From Andalucia godoyi (taxonomy: Eukaryota > Discoba > Jakobea > Jakobida > Andaluciidae), in the NCBI GenBank assembly GCA_009859145.1, contig VRVR01000017.1, positions 64,607 to 128,606 of the forward strand: a stretch of DNA of 64,000 bases, read 5' to 3'. This document shows, in pieces, positions 39,421 through 50,800 of this stretch. Made by a program: the position numbers and the translations under genes. Under the pieces are notes generated by a model that saw only the letters and a list, made by a program, of their open reading frames with translations, had not been told where the DNA came from and made no database searches. Position 1 is the first letter of the stretch; every line of letters starts with the position of its first letter.

Positions 39421-40409
39421 GCCGAGGGCAAAAAACTCTCCAATTGCAGAAGCTCGACGGATTGGAAGTTACTACGGCCCGGTGTTTTTTTTTCCCCCTC
39501 CTCCTCAAGCAAACAGCCGTTCAAAGAAAGACGAAGACGATGATGCAGGACAGACTGTTCAAAAATGGGCCACGGCAATGCAAGATGCTGGCCTGGAGGG
39601 ATGTTGTAAGAGACTGCACAGCGGATGAAACAGGAAAAGAACATGAGGGGGGAAGTCTAACTGAGAATTTTCCTGTGCGTGCAGAGCAAATCATTTGCTG
39701 GTTCTCGAGCTGCAAGGACTGGCTTAGCGGCCAAAGGTGATTTCCACTCAGAGAGACCGCTTTCGCAGCCTCCAACTTGTCCAACCATTGATTCCGCTTG
39801 CTCCTCTGCCTCCACGGTCTGTGAGGAATGTCGTGAAACCGTAGTATCCCTTGAACCATTTATGAATTTCGTCCGAGCGGAAAAGGCGATCGGAGCCTTT
39901 CGCGAGGTGCTTGGACACAGCGGGCGACTGAAGTGGTGCGACAACCAGCTGAAATCGATGGTGCATCGCAGCAACAGATTCCTGATGTGGAACCATCAGA
40001 CAGCGACCACCCGAATCCTGTATTACAGAACTCGCGGGCTGCTCGCTCGGGCCGACGTGCTGCGTCAGTGGAACCCATGAATATGCGAGCAGCAACGGAG
40101 GGACAAGATGAAAACATGCAGAATGCAGTAAAATTACAAAAAGGCAACAAAAATTATTGTTATTATTATTATTAAATAAATAAACACAGCTGTTTAAACT
40201 GGAAACACTGACGATGTTTGGGGGATAGGAGCGTGTCCATCCTTATCAGCTGCAAGATGGCATCATCTATCAATACTGGGAGGCAGACGCATCGAAGAAA
40301 GCTCTTGGACTGTTCCACCTGGGGAAAAAAAATAATAGAAAAGTGTTAATACGACAGAGTGACGGACACTCCATCATCGCAGGTATCGATTCCATCATGG
40401 ACTACGAGC
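39421..40409. other. Intergenic region with possible unrecognised coding parts
   Basis: Plus-strand frames around 39500-40180 (to 40080 and to 40175) have coding-like composition but no start or junction that I can fix. A short spliced gene may exist here. TTA/TAA triplet repeats at 40153-40180 and an AATAAA follow. No family match. Confidence 0.3.
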
Positions 40410-41759
40410 TCACGACGAAGGTCGTGATGATACGCTCGCTGCTGCTGCTGCTGCTGAAATCTCTCTAGGGCGGCGCTCGGATGATACGGGTTCCTGCACC
40501 CAAACATACTCCAATGTCCAGTTCCGTTCATCTCCTTTGTCGATCTCGCAAGAACAGGCACAGGTGTAAACACAGGCTGTGGCAAAATCCATGCCTTTCT
40601 CTACATCGCAATTTAAACTCAAAATGATCGGAGGCATGATTTGCAGTTCAAATACGCGATATGAACCGCACGCTTCGCACGACGGGATGTCCGAGTACGC
40701 AGGCTGCTGGTTCGTGGCCCACAGTGGTTCGCCTCCGAACTGCCAGCGCAAAACTTGATGCGGTTCTGTTTGGACTCTTTTGTAAAACTTTCCAAAAACT
40801 GGATCTCGGATGGATGCGTACATTTCCTCCATCGCATCCCAGTCTCCTTGCGTTACGTCGTACGTCGACGTCTGAGATTCGTACATTTTCAGCAGCTCCA
40901 TTTGCTTTTGCAACTCTTCTGGGGTCATATCGTCATCGCCACCATCATCGTCATCGTCATCGTCGTGGTCATGGATAGCTTCGCCGCCGCGTGCACCAAC
41001 AGATCCAGCCAGCCGCTCATTACCTGATCCTCCACCTTCGTCATCGCCATCGTCGTCGTCGTCGTCTTCTTCTTCTTCGACCACTGGTTCTTCGAAAATA
41101 TCAAGAAAGTAAGCATCCTTCTCATACTCTGTCTTTCTTTTGGATTTCTTTCCTTTTCCGCTCTTCGATGGATTAGTCGGGGATGGAGATCCTGGTCCTG
41201 ATCCTGATCTTGATTGTGATTCTGATTCTGATTCTGATCTAATAACAGAAGCAGAAGCAGAAGCAGCCGCGGAAACTGTCGCCGATGCCATTGTTGATGC
41301 GGCAGCGAGCTTTTCATCACGAGCATTTAACAATTGCTCAAGCATCGCCATCGAGCTCTGAGCAGAAGATGATCCCAAATTCGACAAATCAATCACCGGG
41401 TCCGTTCTCTTCGGCAGCGCAGCTGTCCCACAAGCGGTGCTCGGGTTAGGAACGTACTTGCGCTGCTGACGAACCGCAGCCCAACACTCGGAATGCATAG
41501 AACAATCTGCCGAATCGCACGCAAAAACATACAACACGCGGTCCATGGTCTCATCTAAGGGCGCAAATGCTTGAGCCAGAAAACGGAGCGCCGACTGGCA
41601 CCTCGTGCACTGGAGGATCTGTTCAAGTGCAGGCGATGGCGGAATCAGCCATATTGGAGAACCGCCTATTTTAGATCTCAAAGCGTCACAACAATCCACC
41701 GGAACCTTTTCATCTGGAACCCCAAGCCATACTGTAGGCTCCGGGTCGTATTCAGCCAT
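40410..41759 (-). CDS. PDCD2: PDCD2-family protein (ribosomal protein chaperone)
   Basis: A 449-residue protein. It opens with V-W-L-G-V-P-D-E and I-G-G-S-P-I-W-L, the PDCD2/Tsr4 hallmark. The zinc-binding C-T-R-C region follows, with L-Y-V-F-A-C-D-S-A-D-C. The C-terminal PDCD2_C part includes L-R-W-Q-F-G-G-E-P-L-W and I-P-S-C-E-A-C-G-S-Y-R-V-F-E-L-Q. Between them is a long low-complexity insert (Ser/Gly/Ala then Asp/Glu/Gly). The end after W-V-Q-E-P is an Ala/Ser run from CTG-repeat DNA, beyond the usual terminus. The family shields the 40S ribosomal protein uS5 during assembly; the same job is inferred. Confidence 0.92.
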   Translation of the reverse strand: MAEYDPEPTVWLGVPDEKVPVDCCDALRSKIGGSPIWLIPPSPALEQILQCTRCQSALRFLAQAFAPLDETMDRVLYVFACDSADCSMHSECWAAVRQQRKYVPNPSTACGTAALPKRTDPVIDLSNLGSSSAQSSMAMLEQLLNARDEKLAAASTMASATVSAAASASASVIRSESESESQSRSGSGPGSPSPTNPSKSGKGKKSKRKTEYEKDAYFLDIFEEPVVEEEEDDDDDDGDDEGGGSGNERLAGSVGARGGEAIHDHDDDDDDDGGDDDMTPEELQKQMELLKMYESQTSTYDVTQGDWDAMEEMYASIRDPVFGKFYKRVQTEPHQVLRWQFGGEPLWATNQQPAYSDIPSCEACGSYRVFELQIMPPIILSLNCDVEKGMDFATACVYTCACSCEIDKGDERNWTLEYVWVQEPVSSERRPREISAAAAAASVSSRPSS

Positions 41760-42346
41760 CCTTGCCGCAATGCAACGCGATCAGCAGGGGATCCACAAGT
41801 CCTCTCAAAGCTAAACGATAAATGCTTATTTAAAAATTTGAAAGAAAGAAAAATAAGAGTATTACCCTCCTCCAACCCCAAAGCCTCTCCAAAACATTTG
41901 TCTCGCATGCTGCGCCCCCAAACAGATTGTTCGGCATAAAGCGACATTTAAAAATGCGGTGCTTCTCTCCTACCCTCAAACGCATACCTCTCCAGAAGCC
42001 CTAGGAAAACATGAACGCCGGACTTTAATTATTTTTTCCCGTATATTCGCAGCCGTTTGCCATTCCTCATTCCAGGATATTTTATTTGTTCTTTGGTGTT
42101 TTTCGTTTTTCCGACTTTGTTGTGCTTGCTTCAACTGGTGGGCAACCGTTTTCAGAAGGCAAGTGGGAAATCTGGGACAGCCAAGGAATGTGCAGTACGA
42201 AGACGCAACAAACTGCTTCCAAGGAGCAAACAAATTCAGTCCGTCACTGTGCGAATCGTTTGAAGACAGCACAAACGTTGTGAACACAGTCTTCGATTCA
42301 GAACTGTTCAGGTGGACAAAGCATTCCCTGGGCATCCAAGAAAGCT
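41760..42346. other. Spacer between PDCD2 and the transposase relic
   Basis: No gene recognised. It could include the 5' flank of the inserted transposon, but I see no terminal inverted repeat. Confidence 0.4.
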
Positions 42347-43503
42347 ATGGTTAAGCAGTATCTTCAGGTGGAAGCATATCTTGCGAAAAGGGCTCGTGAG
42401 CTCAATACTGACCACCTGTTGATGGACGCCACTAGCATCGCCAGAGTCATTGGTATTATGCACTCTGTTTGCGCAAACAACGTTCTCGACACCAAGAACG
42501 TTTTCGAAAGCGCTCCGTCCAGTGATCGAATTGTTGAAGGGGATGAGGACACGGTTTTGCAGATTCTGTTCCAGAATAAAACTCGTGGCATTCATCCAAG
42601 GAACGTCGTGTTAGCAGATTATCATCTCTCTTTGCTGCGCTACATTATATAGACTCGCGACTAAAGCGAAACTTGGGAGTCACCTGCAAACATCTCAAAG
42701 ACGTGCTTGCTTCTGGAATATATCGGAAGTATTCTTCCGATATTCCTTCGTCTCGGGGCAGGAGTCGTCGGAAGGGTGCTGTTGATCCCGACAATTTCAC
42801 GGAAGAGCTCTTCCCGCCTGTGTATGTGTCAGCACAGACCATTCGATCGAAGATGAAACATCTTGGATATACTTGGGCACATATCAACAGTTTTGCAGAG
42901 CGGAAATCGAAGGGCTCGGATTACGTCCAGGACTGTGTCAATCGGTGGGTACAGCTGTATCCAAGGCTGGAGCAGAATGAACTGAAGCTGTTCAAAGATA
43001 AGCAGGGGAAGAAATGCGTGACTCTTCTCACATTCTTCGACGAAAGTTCCATACACCGCTAGGACTGCCCAAAGCATTGCTGATTGCAAGCAGGTCGCTC
43101 AACTTTCGAATACAAGATGTCAATGGGTGGAAGAAGAAGGAAAATGGTGGAGAAGTGCATTGATTTGGGGGGCATAGAGTTTCCTGATACCCTAGTACTT
43201 CTCCCAAGTGATGCGAGTGAAGGCAGGAGGAAAAAAAGAAAAGCATCTCAAAGCAAAGTCAAGAAAGGAATGAGCCGACTTGTTACGGGCTCTAAAAATG
43301 CACCTCTCGCAGAAATACGGGGAACAAGCAGTACGCGTCGTTTCGACATATTTTACAATAAGGGGTGGCATGTGTTCACCACGCCGCCGTACCATCCTGA
43401 ATTCCAGCCAATCGAGTTGGTCTGGAATGTTGTAAAAGCGAGAGTGAAGTTTGAGGCGACAACCCACAACTACGCTGCCGCGGCATCCTCTTTTGTGGGT
43501 TAA
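42347..43503 (+). pseudogene. Broken IS630/Tc1-mariner-type transposase
   Basis: Three plus-strand pieces: 42347-42652, 42673-43059 and 43084-43503. The last two share one frame but are split by two stop codons (TAG at 43060-43062 and a TGA a few codons on). The second piece ends T-F-F-D-E-S-S-I, the first catalytic Asp region of DDE transposases. The third has P-P-Y-H-P-E-F-Q-P-I-E-L-V-W-N, the hallmark around the last acidic residue. The middle Asp region is not evident. Clearly a dead copy. A segment upstream of the second piece encodes a basic helix region consistent with DNA binding. No intact terminal repeats found. Confidence 0.75.
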
Positions 43504-43753
43504 AAGCTGCTTCGTGGTAACCTCCCTAAGTAATGTTCCTTGGTGGAATTCCTGTGTGTGAATCATGCCACTTCTTCTTCTCTTCCGGCATCCATCAACG
43601 ATATAATAATAATAATAGTAATAATAATAACAAGATTTTGTTTCGTTTATCGTGCATTTCTTAGTGCGCAAGTCAGTCGCAGATTCAAGAAAGGTCAAAA
43701 GGGCACGCAGAAGACCACACCGCGGAACGAGCATGGTAATCGTCGTTTTCTAT

Positions 43754-43814
43754 GTATATACATTTTATATATTATTTTTCATTTATTTTTGTTACTATTT
43801 ACTGTTTGTGGCAG
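43754..43814 (+). other. Candidate 5'-leader intron of the M28 peptidase gene
   Basis: GTATATAC at 43754 to GGCAG at 43814 (61 nt, very T-rich) precedes the preferred ATG at 43832. If it is not spliced, an ATG at 43733 would add 33 mostly hydrophobic residues in frame. Confidence 0.4.
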
Positions 43815-43831
43815 ATAAAGAAGACTTGAAG

Positions 43832-46657
43832 ATGGGTCGATCGGGAAATCTGAATGTTGAGCGACGGCGCCAGGCTCAGAACCTGTCGACACGTGTTCCG
43901 CCTGTCTTGGCAGCTGCTGCAAGTGCCCGTCGCGAAAAGGTCCGTGCGCAGATCGCGGAAACCGAAGCGGCGTCGCTTGCCATTCCTCCTTGGCAGCTGC
44001 TTGCCTCAGGCTGCGCTACTTTGTTTCTTGCCTTTGTGATTACGATGTATTTGCACGTGGGACTTCCGGCGCCGAAATCCACTACCGCGCACAATGCAGA
44101 CTTTTCAGAGGAGCGAGTGCGCCAAACGGTGTTGCACTTGTCGGAGGCAATTGGGCCACGTCCATCCGGGTCTGCTGCAGCTGGTGATGCCGTTCGATAC
44201 ATTATTCAAGAAGCATCCAGAATCCAAGATGTTGCCATGGTTGGATGTCGTGTGACGGTAGAGACGCAAACAGCTTCAGGTGGACTGACTGAGACAGTTT
44301 TTGGTACGAATGAACAAGTGTATAGTTACACAAACATCACGAATGTTATCGTTCGAATCTCATTCGGCAAACATCGTGATAATGCGGCTGTTCTTATCAA
44401 CTCGCATTATGATACAAAGGATGCTTCTCCTGGCGCGTCCGACGACGGCATTCCGGTTGGAATTGCTCTGGAGCTCATGAGAAACCTGGTTTCGGGAGAG
44501 CGAATGTTCAATCAAGCGATATTTTTGTTTAATGATGCGGAGGAAGTAGGCCTCATGGGCGCGCATGCATTTTCAACTGGCTTCTTGGGAACGGAGAAGC
44601 TCAATATCACAACGGTTGCCTTTATGAATTTGGAAGCTGCTGGCGCTGGCGGCAAGGAAACCCTGTTTCAAGTGGGACCTCACGCAACGGGTCTCCTCAT
44701 GAATGCGTATGGGAAAGTGCCGTATCCTCATGGAAATTCTATTGGCTCGGATGTGTTTCGTTTTGTCCCATCCGATACAGATTTTCGTATTTTCCGTGAC
44801 TATGGAAATCTTTCTGGTATTGACATGGCATACTCTGCGAACGGGTATGTGTACCATACTCCCAGGGATCAGCTGGATATCGTCACCCCGGGATCCATTC
44901 AGCATTTTGGGGAGAATGCCTTGGCATTTGCTCGGGCATTGCTTGAACGAGAGCATCTACTGTTTGATGCTCATTTTGAAGACCCAAAGCAAACATCCAA
45001 GATTGTTTATTTCGACATTTTTGGGATGTATTTTGTTTGGTTCCCGTATTTTTCAGCGGCGCTTATTATCATCGGAATTGTCGTGCTTGCTGTCATTCTT
45101 TTTGCAGTCGAGCATTGGAAGGGTGGCATGGTCCGTCGGTCGGATCCCACTACTATTTCTCAGGTGATCGTTATGGCGGCCGGTTCCATTCTGTCCATTG
45201 CCAGTGCGGTGTTGACTGCTCTTGCGGTATCATACGTGCTAACAAACGTGTTCCTGCTCCCGATGTCCTGGTTTTCTTCGCCACTCGTCGCGTTTTTCTT
45301 GTTTGGTATTCCAGCGCTTGCGGGGATTATGGCAGTTCAGGATGCAGTTCGAATTCTGTTGATTAATTCTGATACTCTTCTTCGCGCATATTCCCTATCT
45401 TCCAAAGCGAGCGATTCTGCAACAAGCTCGATGGCAAGCCATGATTCCATTCTTCTTGGTCTTACTCTCGAACATGCATCTGTCTGGGGTGGTCCTATTT
45501 TTGTTAATGCCGTCCTGGCTTTGGCTAGTTTGGTTTTCAACTTGCAAGTCACGTATTACTTTGCCATTGGCCTTGGATTTTCGGTCGGTCTTCGTGTTCT
45601 TATGGTGCTGTCTGTGCAGGTTGAGTATGCTGTGCAGAAACGGGGAGGACTTGCCATCTTGGGCGTCGGTCTTGGTGCACCCGGCAAGAAGAGTGATGAT
45701 GACGATTCCAAAAAAGAACCATCCACAGTCCCCATGGGCTCCGTTTCATATGCAGATGTTCTGTCTCTGCTTGCGATGAATGTTTTGCCCGTTGCTGCAA
45801 TGTCGATTTACATGTTTACACAGTTCATCGAGCTCATCGTTCCTTTGACGGGAAGACTGGGCTACAATGTATCTGGAGACAATATTGTCGCAGTTTTGAT
45901 GGCTCTGGCAATGTACTTCATTGTTTTGCCGTTTTTGCCGATCTACAACAGAGCGAACCGTGGGTATGCTCTTTGGGTGTTCTTTGCTGTCGGTCTTCTC
46001 ATTTGTGTGGTTCCCTTTGCTTGCGAGCCGTTTGGGAAGTGGACACCAAAGCGGGTCTACGTCCAACTTATGGATGATTCGAGGCTCTCCGTAGGGCTTC
46101 TGGATCAGCGACGCCAAGATGTGTTCGTCCCCACGGCACAATTCACCGTCCGCGGCCATGGCGGTCTCGACTTGCTACCGTTAACTCCGTTCTCTTATCG
46201 AATCCAGACATTCAGCAGACCCGTGGTGATACCGCCCGACATCTTGTCGCACTCGAAGATTCCGTCTGGTGGCCTCGTTCGAGTGTCGGAGAATCTTTTC
46301 AAGCTGCGCGTTGACGCGGTAGAAAAGAGCGCGTGGACCACTGTTTCCATTATTGTTGTTGGAACTGAAATTCTAGAATGGACTCTCCCGACGCATGTCC
46401 CCCGTGGATCTCTGGCGGCAATTCCGGTCCGGCACATTGGCTCCAGGTTACTCGAATTTGAATTTACGATGAAATCCCCAGGCGATTTGATCGGTGTGCA
46501 TGTGGATGTCGGTGTCATGCAAGTGGAAGATGTAGAAGAAGATGTTATAGACTTTTTGTCAACAGCGCAAACTCCGGAATGGGCAGCTATCATTCCTTCC
46601 AAAGGCTACGCATTCTCTCTCTTTTGGAACCCCGAACTACTGTTTCCCTTACTCTGA
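43832..46657 (+). CDS. ERMP1: ER membrane M28 metallopeptidase, ERMP1-like
   Basis: A 941-residue protein. After a cytosolic basic N-terminus one membrane helix (~residues 53-72) leads into a lumenal M28 peptidase domain. Zinc and catalytic residues are visible: His192 and Asp194 in S-H-Y-D, the bridging Asp204 in A-S-D-D-G, Glu237/Glu238 in A-E-E-V-G, Glu268 in N-L-E-A-A and His342 in Y-H-T-P. About eight more membrane helices follow, then a lumenal beta-rich C-terminal region. This is the layout of endoplasmic reticulum metallopeptidase 1. The start at 43832 is preferred over 43733 because of the likely leader intron. AATAAA at 46703-46708 is 46 bases after the stop. Confidence 0.9.
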   Translation: MGRSGNLNVERRRQAQNLSTRVPPVLAAAASARREKVRAQIAETEAASLAIPPWQLLASGCATLFLAFVITMYLHVGLPAPKSTTAHNADFSEERVRQTVLHLSEAIGPRPSGSAAAGDAVRYIIQEASRIQDVAMVGCRVTVETQTASGGLTETVFGTNEQVYSYTNITNVIVRISFGKHRDNAAVLINSHYDTKDASPGASDDGIPVGIALELMRNLVSGERMFNQAIFLFNDAEEVGLMGAHAFSTGFLGTEKLNITTVAFMNLEAAGAGGKETLFQVGPHATGLLMNAYGKVPYPHGNSIGSDVFRFVPSDTDFRIFRDYGNLSGIDMAYSANGYVYHTPRDQLDIVTPGSIQHFGENALAFARALLEREHLLFDAHFEDPKQTSKIVYFDIFGMYFVWFPYFSAALIIIGIVVLAVILFAVEHWKGGMVRRSDPTTISQVIVMAAGSILSIASAVLTALAVSYVLTNVFLLPMSWFSSPLVAFFLFGIPALAGIMAVQDAVRILLINSDTLLRAYSLSSKASDSATSSMASHDSILLGLTLEHASVWGGPIFVNAVLALASLVFNLQVTYYFAIGLGFSVGLRVLMVLSVQVEYAVQKRGGLAILGVGLGAPGKKSDDDDSKKEPSTVPMGSVSYADVLSLLAMNVLPVAAMSIYMFTQFIELIVPLTGRLGYNVSGDNIVAVLMALAMYFIVLPFLPIYNRANRGYALWVFFAVGLLICVVPFACEPFGKWTPKRVYVQLMDDSRLSVGLLDQRRQDVFVPTAQFTVRGHGGLDLLPLTPFSYRIQTFSRPVVIPPDILSHSKIPSGGLVRVSENLFKLRVDAVEKSAWTTVSIIVVGTEILEWTLPTHVPRGSLAAIPVRHIGSRLLEFEFTMKSPGDLIGVHVDVGVMQVEDVEEDVIDFLSTAQTPEWAAIIPSKGYAFSLFWNPELLFPLL

Positions 46658-46702
46658 TTCCGCGTGAATCGGTCGTTCGACAGTCGCTCCCCCTAATGTC
46701 TG

Positions 46703-46708
46703 AATAAA
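46703..46708 (+). terminator. Likely polyadenylation signal
   Basis: AATAAA 46 bases after the M28 peptidase stop, in the short convergent spacer before the DUF971 gene's stop. Confidence 0.4.
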
Positions 46709-46740
46709 CAATGAGCACTCCAGATGATCCTTTCCCCTTC

Positions 46741-47139
46741 TTACTCGTTTCCAGGCTTTGTTTTCGGCAATGCCCGGGATGAAATGATGTTCGGATCACG
46801 CGACAGACCAAATCGACGCAAATTCAAAATGTATTCTCGCATACGAGAAATCTTGTTCTCGCCCAGATCATACAAATATTGCCATGAATACAAGCCATGC
46901 TGGTGACTGTCATCGAAATGAAGCGCAATTCCATAGTTGCCAACCGGTTCGATCTCTAAAATGGAAACATTGCGTCTTCCGGGAATCATGGCCTGTCTGG
47001 ATTGCACATCGGCCGACGGAGAATACACTCGCAACAGCTCTGCCGGCAGACACACACTTTTGTTGTTGCTGAAGATTACATTCAGCGATCTGTACTGCCG
47101 TAGGTATCGGATTTGCAAAGGAGTGCAACTCGTCGGCAT
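46741..47139 (-). CDS. DUF971 (GBBH-like N-terminal domain) protein
   Basis: A 132-residue stand-alone DUF971 domain. Key features are the first strands I-R-Y-L-R-Q-Y with L-P-A-E-L-L-R-V-Y-S-P-S-A-D-V-Q, and the hallmark L-E-I-E-P-V-G-N-Y-G-I followed by H-Q-H-G-L-Y-S-W-Q-Y-L. This domain is common in bacteria and occurs in eukaryotes alone or fused to gamma-butyrobetaine hydroxylases or HCF101-type Fe-S proteins. The cysteines seen in some members are missing. The C-terminal ~30 residues are basic. No clear targeting peptide. Function unknown; a link to Fe-S cluster proteins is suspected for the family. Confidence 0.8.
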   Translation of the reverse strand: MPTSCTPLQIRYLRQYRSLNVIFSNNKSVCLPAELLRVYSPSADVQSRQAMIPGRRNVSILEIEPVGNYGIALHFDDSHQHGLYSWQYLYDLGENKISRMREYILNLRRFGLSRDPNIISSRALPKTKPGNE

Positions 47140-47845
47140 CAGGGATCAAACCAAAAGAAAATCATATAAAAGTAAAATAAAATTCTGAAACAACTCCTGC
47201 GTTTTTGATCCGTTTGCTGGTATCCGCGGCAGTGGCCGAGTTGAGAGCCGTCGACCCCTCTACATGCGGTGCATCCGCAGCCGAGGTACAGATGTGCAGG
47301 TCGAGGCCCCATCGCAGCATCGCCGCATGTTCAGTGCCGTGTTTCTGACTGATCCCTTTAGATAAGTGCCCTTCCATCCTCGTAGAACACAATGCAAATG
47401 GCAATGGCTTACTGACACGTTTGCGTCAACACTATTTTGTTGATGGGCAATATCGTGGAGTTTTAGACCGTCGCTGCGGAGACTCGCCGATCTCCCAAGG
47501 CAGCACTACTCGTTGGATTTGGTGCTGTTTGCAGAATCGAAAGTGCGTTTGACAAATTTAATTAATAATTTAAAAATATACATTCTAAACAAGACAGTTG
47601 CGGGATTAACAGAAATCTGGGGCGAGGTTGGGTCGGAGGGCAGTAATTCACATTTGAATGGCAGCTGCGATCTCGCCGCCGTACAGTTTTCGATAACCAA
47701 CAGCTGAAGAACGTTTGCACCGCTGACCGAGGACTCGCGATTCGAGGGGCCGGAACTGCATCCGCAGCGCGCGCGGGGTTGGGGAGTCAAAGGCTCATGG
47801 CGGCAAAAAAGAATAGGGCACTCGTGGATAGACGCAACTACGTCA
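47140..47845. other. Intergenic region
   Basis: About 700 bases between DUF971 and the Dicer stop. Short frames only. A tRNA-like string near 47227 was judged insufficient. Confidence 0.45.
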
Positions 47846-50800
47846 TCACGGAGGATTGACAAAAGAACGCACATCTTCAAGAAGGCGTTCAAAAGCCGGT
47901 CCAAGCATGACGCCCAACACTGACCACGTTCGACGGAAATCGCGATCCGTGTCAAGCCAAACCGCTGCAACAACAGCTTCAAAAACATCTGCAAGTACTT
48001 TTGGACCTTCCTCGAACATCAGTGCGGCTATATCAGCTTCAGAAGCAACAGATCGACGCGAAACTTTCGTGGTCCTTAAATGAAGGGAAAGGTTCCACAG
48101 TTCTTCATCGACGGAGGAATCCAGCAGCGTCTGCATGCGCAACACGTCCGCCTCAAACGACAAAATAGATTGTTTGAGAGTCTCGGAATCCACCACGACG
48201 CAACGAGAAAGCCCTAATTTGACACACCGGCGAGCCAGACTATGGTTGCTCGTGATCAGAGATCTAGCAAATGTGAGATCCCCCGGGGAAGCCCCTATGT
48301 CGCGGAACCACAGACTTTGCGCGACAAAAGAATCGAGGACTGCATCTCCTAGAAATTCAAACCGCTCATAAGAACGGATTTCAAAGTCAAATACATTCTG
48401 GAACGATGGATAACTGTCTCTCAGTAACAACACTGAGGATGGATGCGTCAACGCTTCCATCAACAACATGGGTCTTCTGAATTCGTAGCAAACAGACAGC
48501 GCCACCTTGGCATCTTCCAACGCGCTCAAAAACATCGGAGGAAGCATGCACATACTGCAAACCGCAGGAAGCTCAAGATCATAGGCGCTGCAAACGTACT
48601 GCGGTGATATTGGATGGCCCAATGCGTGAAGAAGATTTGTGGAAGTCATCAACGCAAATTCAACACGATCTCCATCATACTCAGCATTATGCAAAAATGT
48701 GTTCACGAACACAGAGCCAATCAGGGCCTCGACAACATCCGCTAGACGTTTTTCCGTAACCGCGATCGGTGTATTTTCTGGTGTTGCGAAAACATCGGAA
48801 TTTGAAGAAGATGCATTCGTGGAATGGCTCCAATTACAAGATTTCATGCAAACGTGTTGAATAAACTTTTGGAGGGCCACGGGCGATGAAAACAGTCGGT
48901 TATGAAGACCTGCTTGGACAGCTAGTCGAGACAGGCTTAAGTTGGATATCAGAGATTCTCTAATTTCAGACAATGCACCTTCGTTGGCGTTGGCAAACGA
49001 CGTCTTTTGTGACTGGTGGTGGCCATACTTGCAATACAAATGGACGGAAGACAATAATTTCAAGATAGAATCGCCTAAAAATTCCAATCTTTCATAATCG
49101 ATGCCATCATTTGATGACTTGAGAGATCCTGCAAAAAGGAAAGCAAGAGCAGAAACGCGTCTCACGTCTGTATCGCTTGTCTGCGGCACAACTTTCAGCA
49201 TGCGGAGTGTTTCAACGCATAGCACTCGTTGGTAACAACGCCAAATGATCTCAGAGCATCGACGAAACCACATATCATAGGACGCAACCGGAATGGACAA
49301 CTTCAAAACTAACTCGGCAAAAGCCAATCGGGACCTTCGTCGGAAACGAATAGCTCGAAAATCTTGCGCAGCGTCGTCTTGTTCATACTGTGCATCAGAC
49401 GGGCAGTCGCCACCGCTGGACCGACATACTTCGGACACTTTATCCGTTGACCAAAATCTGTGCAAAGTATTTTTCACGGACGGCACGCTTTGAACAGACA
49501 ACAGATGACCTCCCTCTTTGAGAGGCGGCTTATAGCCTCCAGGAAAACAATGCGCTGGCAGTGAATCATAATAATCTGCAAAAGTATGAGCACGTTTCTG
49601 GACAGGATAGCGGTCCGAATAGGACGATTCCTCGGAAAGATGCGAAACAAGGAGCGGTGCTCCCGAGACGGAATCAACTCCCAAAAACGGAGCAAATTCC
49701 ACACTCCCCCGTTGCGAAAGGAACGACTGAGCAGAAATGCAAGTCTTACGACAAGACAACAGCTCGCTTCGCAAGGAAACATCTAACGGAAACAGGAGAA
49801 TAAGGCACGGTGCTCTTGAATGATGCATGTCAACAACACCAAATCGACCCTCATCTGAACACGTCGACTGCTCAGTAGGGAAAAGAGAGGATCCCCACGA
49901 ATCTGCGAGGTGGCCGAGGAACGATGAAAACGACGCCGTATCGTCGTCAAATGGAATACTCATGTTCTGAACAAACCGAAGAACGATCTCATGCAATCGG
50001 ATAAGCAACGCACGGCATTTCTCGCCGCCGTCGTTGTACAGTTCTGGATACAATTCCTCCAATTTGATTGGCACTCCCCAAACGACTTGTCCGGATTCTC
50101 CCGCATGATTCATCATGATACCCAAATATTGTCCAAAAAGAAACGGCGGAAAGGCAAACGGCAACAGGATGCCGAACGGACATTCTATCATATGATGCTC
50201 AGAAACAAACGTCAGCTTATGCAAGTATACATGGTTAGTGAACGCGGAGAGCAGCGTGGAGGCAGAAAGCCCACAGATCACATGCTTCTCCGCAAACGAG
50301 GCATGCCGCGACGATCTTCTACGTTTAGCAGACCCCACAGCATACTGTGTGTTCAAGTGACCGGAGACTATTGATTTGTCCATATTTTCGTTTAGAATCT
50401 TTTTCCGCATTCTCCTGAGGGAAACGACTTCCTCAACAAGAATGCTCTCCTTGACACCTGGGTGGTGTCTTCTAGCCGGATCAAACAGCGCGAACGACGC
50501 AACGGATTTCAAAACACCGATAGGAGCCCGAGAAGCATCTTTCAAGTGATCCGTAAGCAAGTGCAACTCGGGCAAAGATTGGTCAAGATGGTGACGCCGC
50601 AACACACGGACATCCTCTTCATCTTCCGACACTGCATCGTCCGCAAAATCCGGATCTGCAACAAAATCCAAAGGACAGAGAAAATCGTCAATCAGGTGGG
50701 CTGAATGCAACAAGCCGCAAAGGAACAGGCAAGCAAATGCTTTAGCACGCTCCTTCCGAACGCAGAAGGGGCTGGATATTAAATGAAACGTAGAATCTGA

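Noticed and set aside
39370-39740. Plus-strand frames opposite the 5' end of the Pro/Ser-rich gene
   Set aside because: Partly antisense to that gene and start without a credible leader; only the stretch beyond 39500 was kept as unresolved.
47227-47310. tRNA-Ser/Leu-like start (AGTGGCCGAGTTGAGAGCC)
   Set aside because: The D-arm-like string is not followed by a pairable anticodon stem or a normal GTTCRANNC T-loop, so no cloverleaf can be built.
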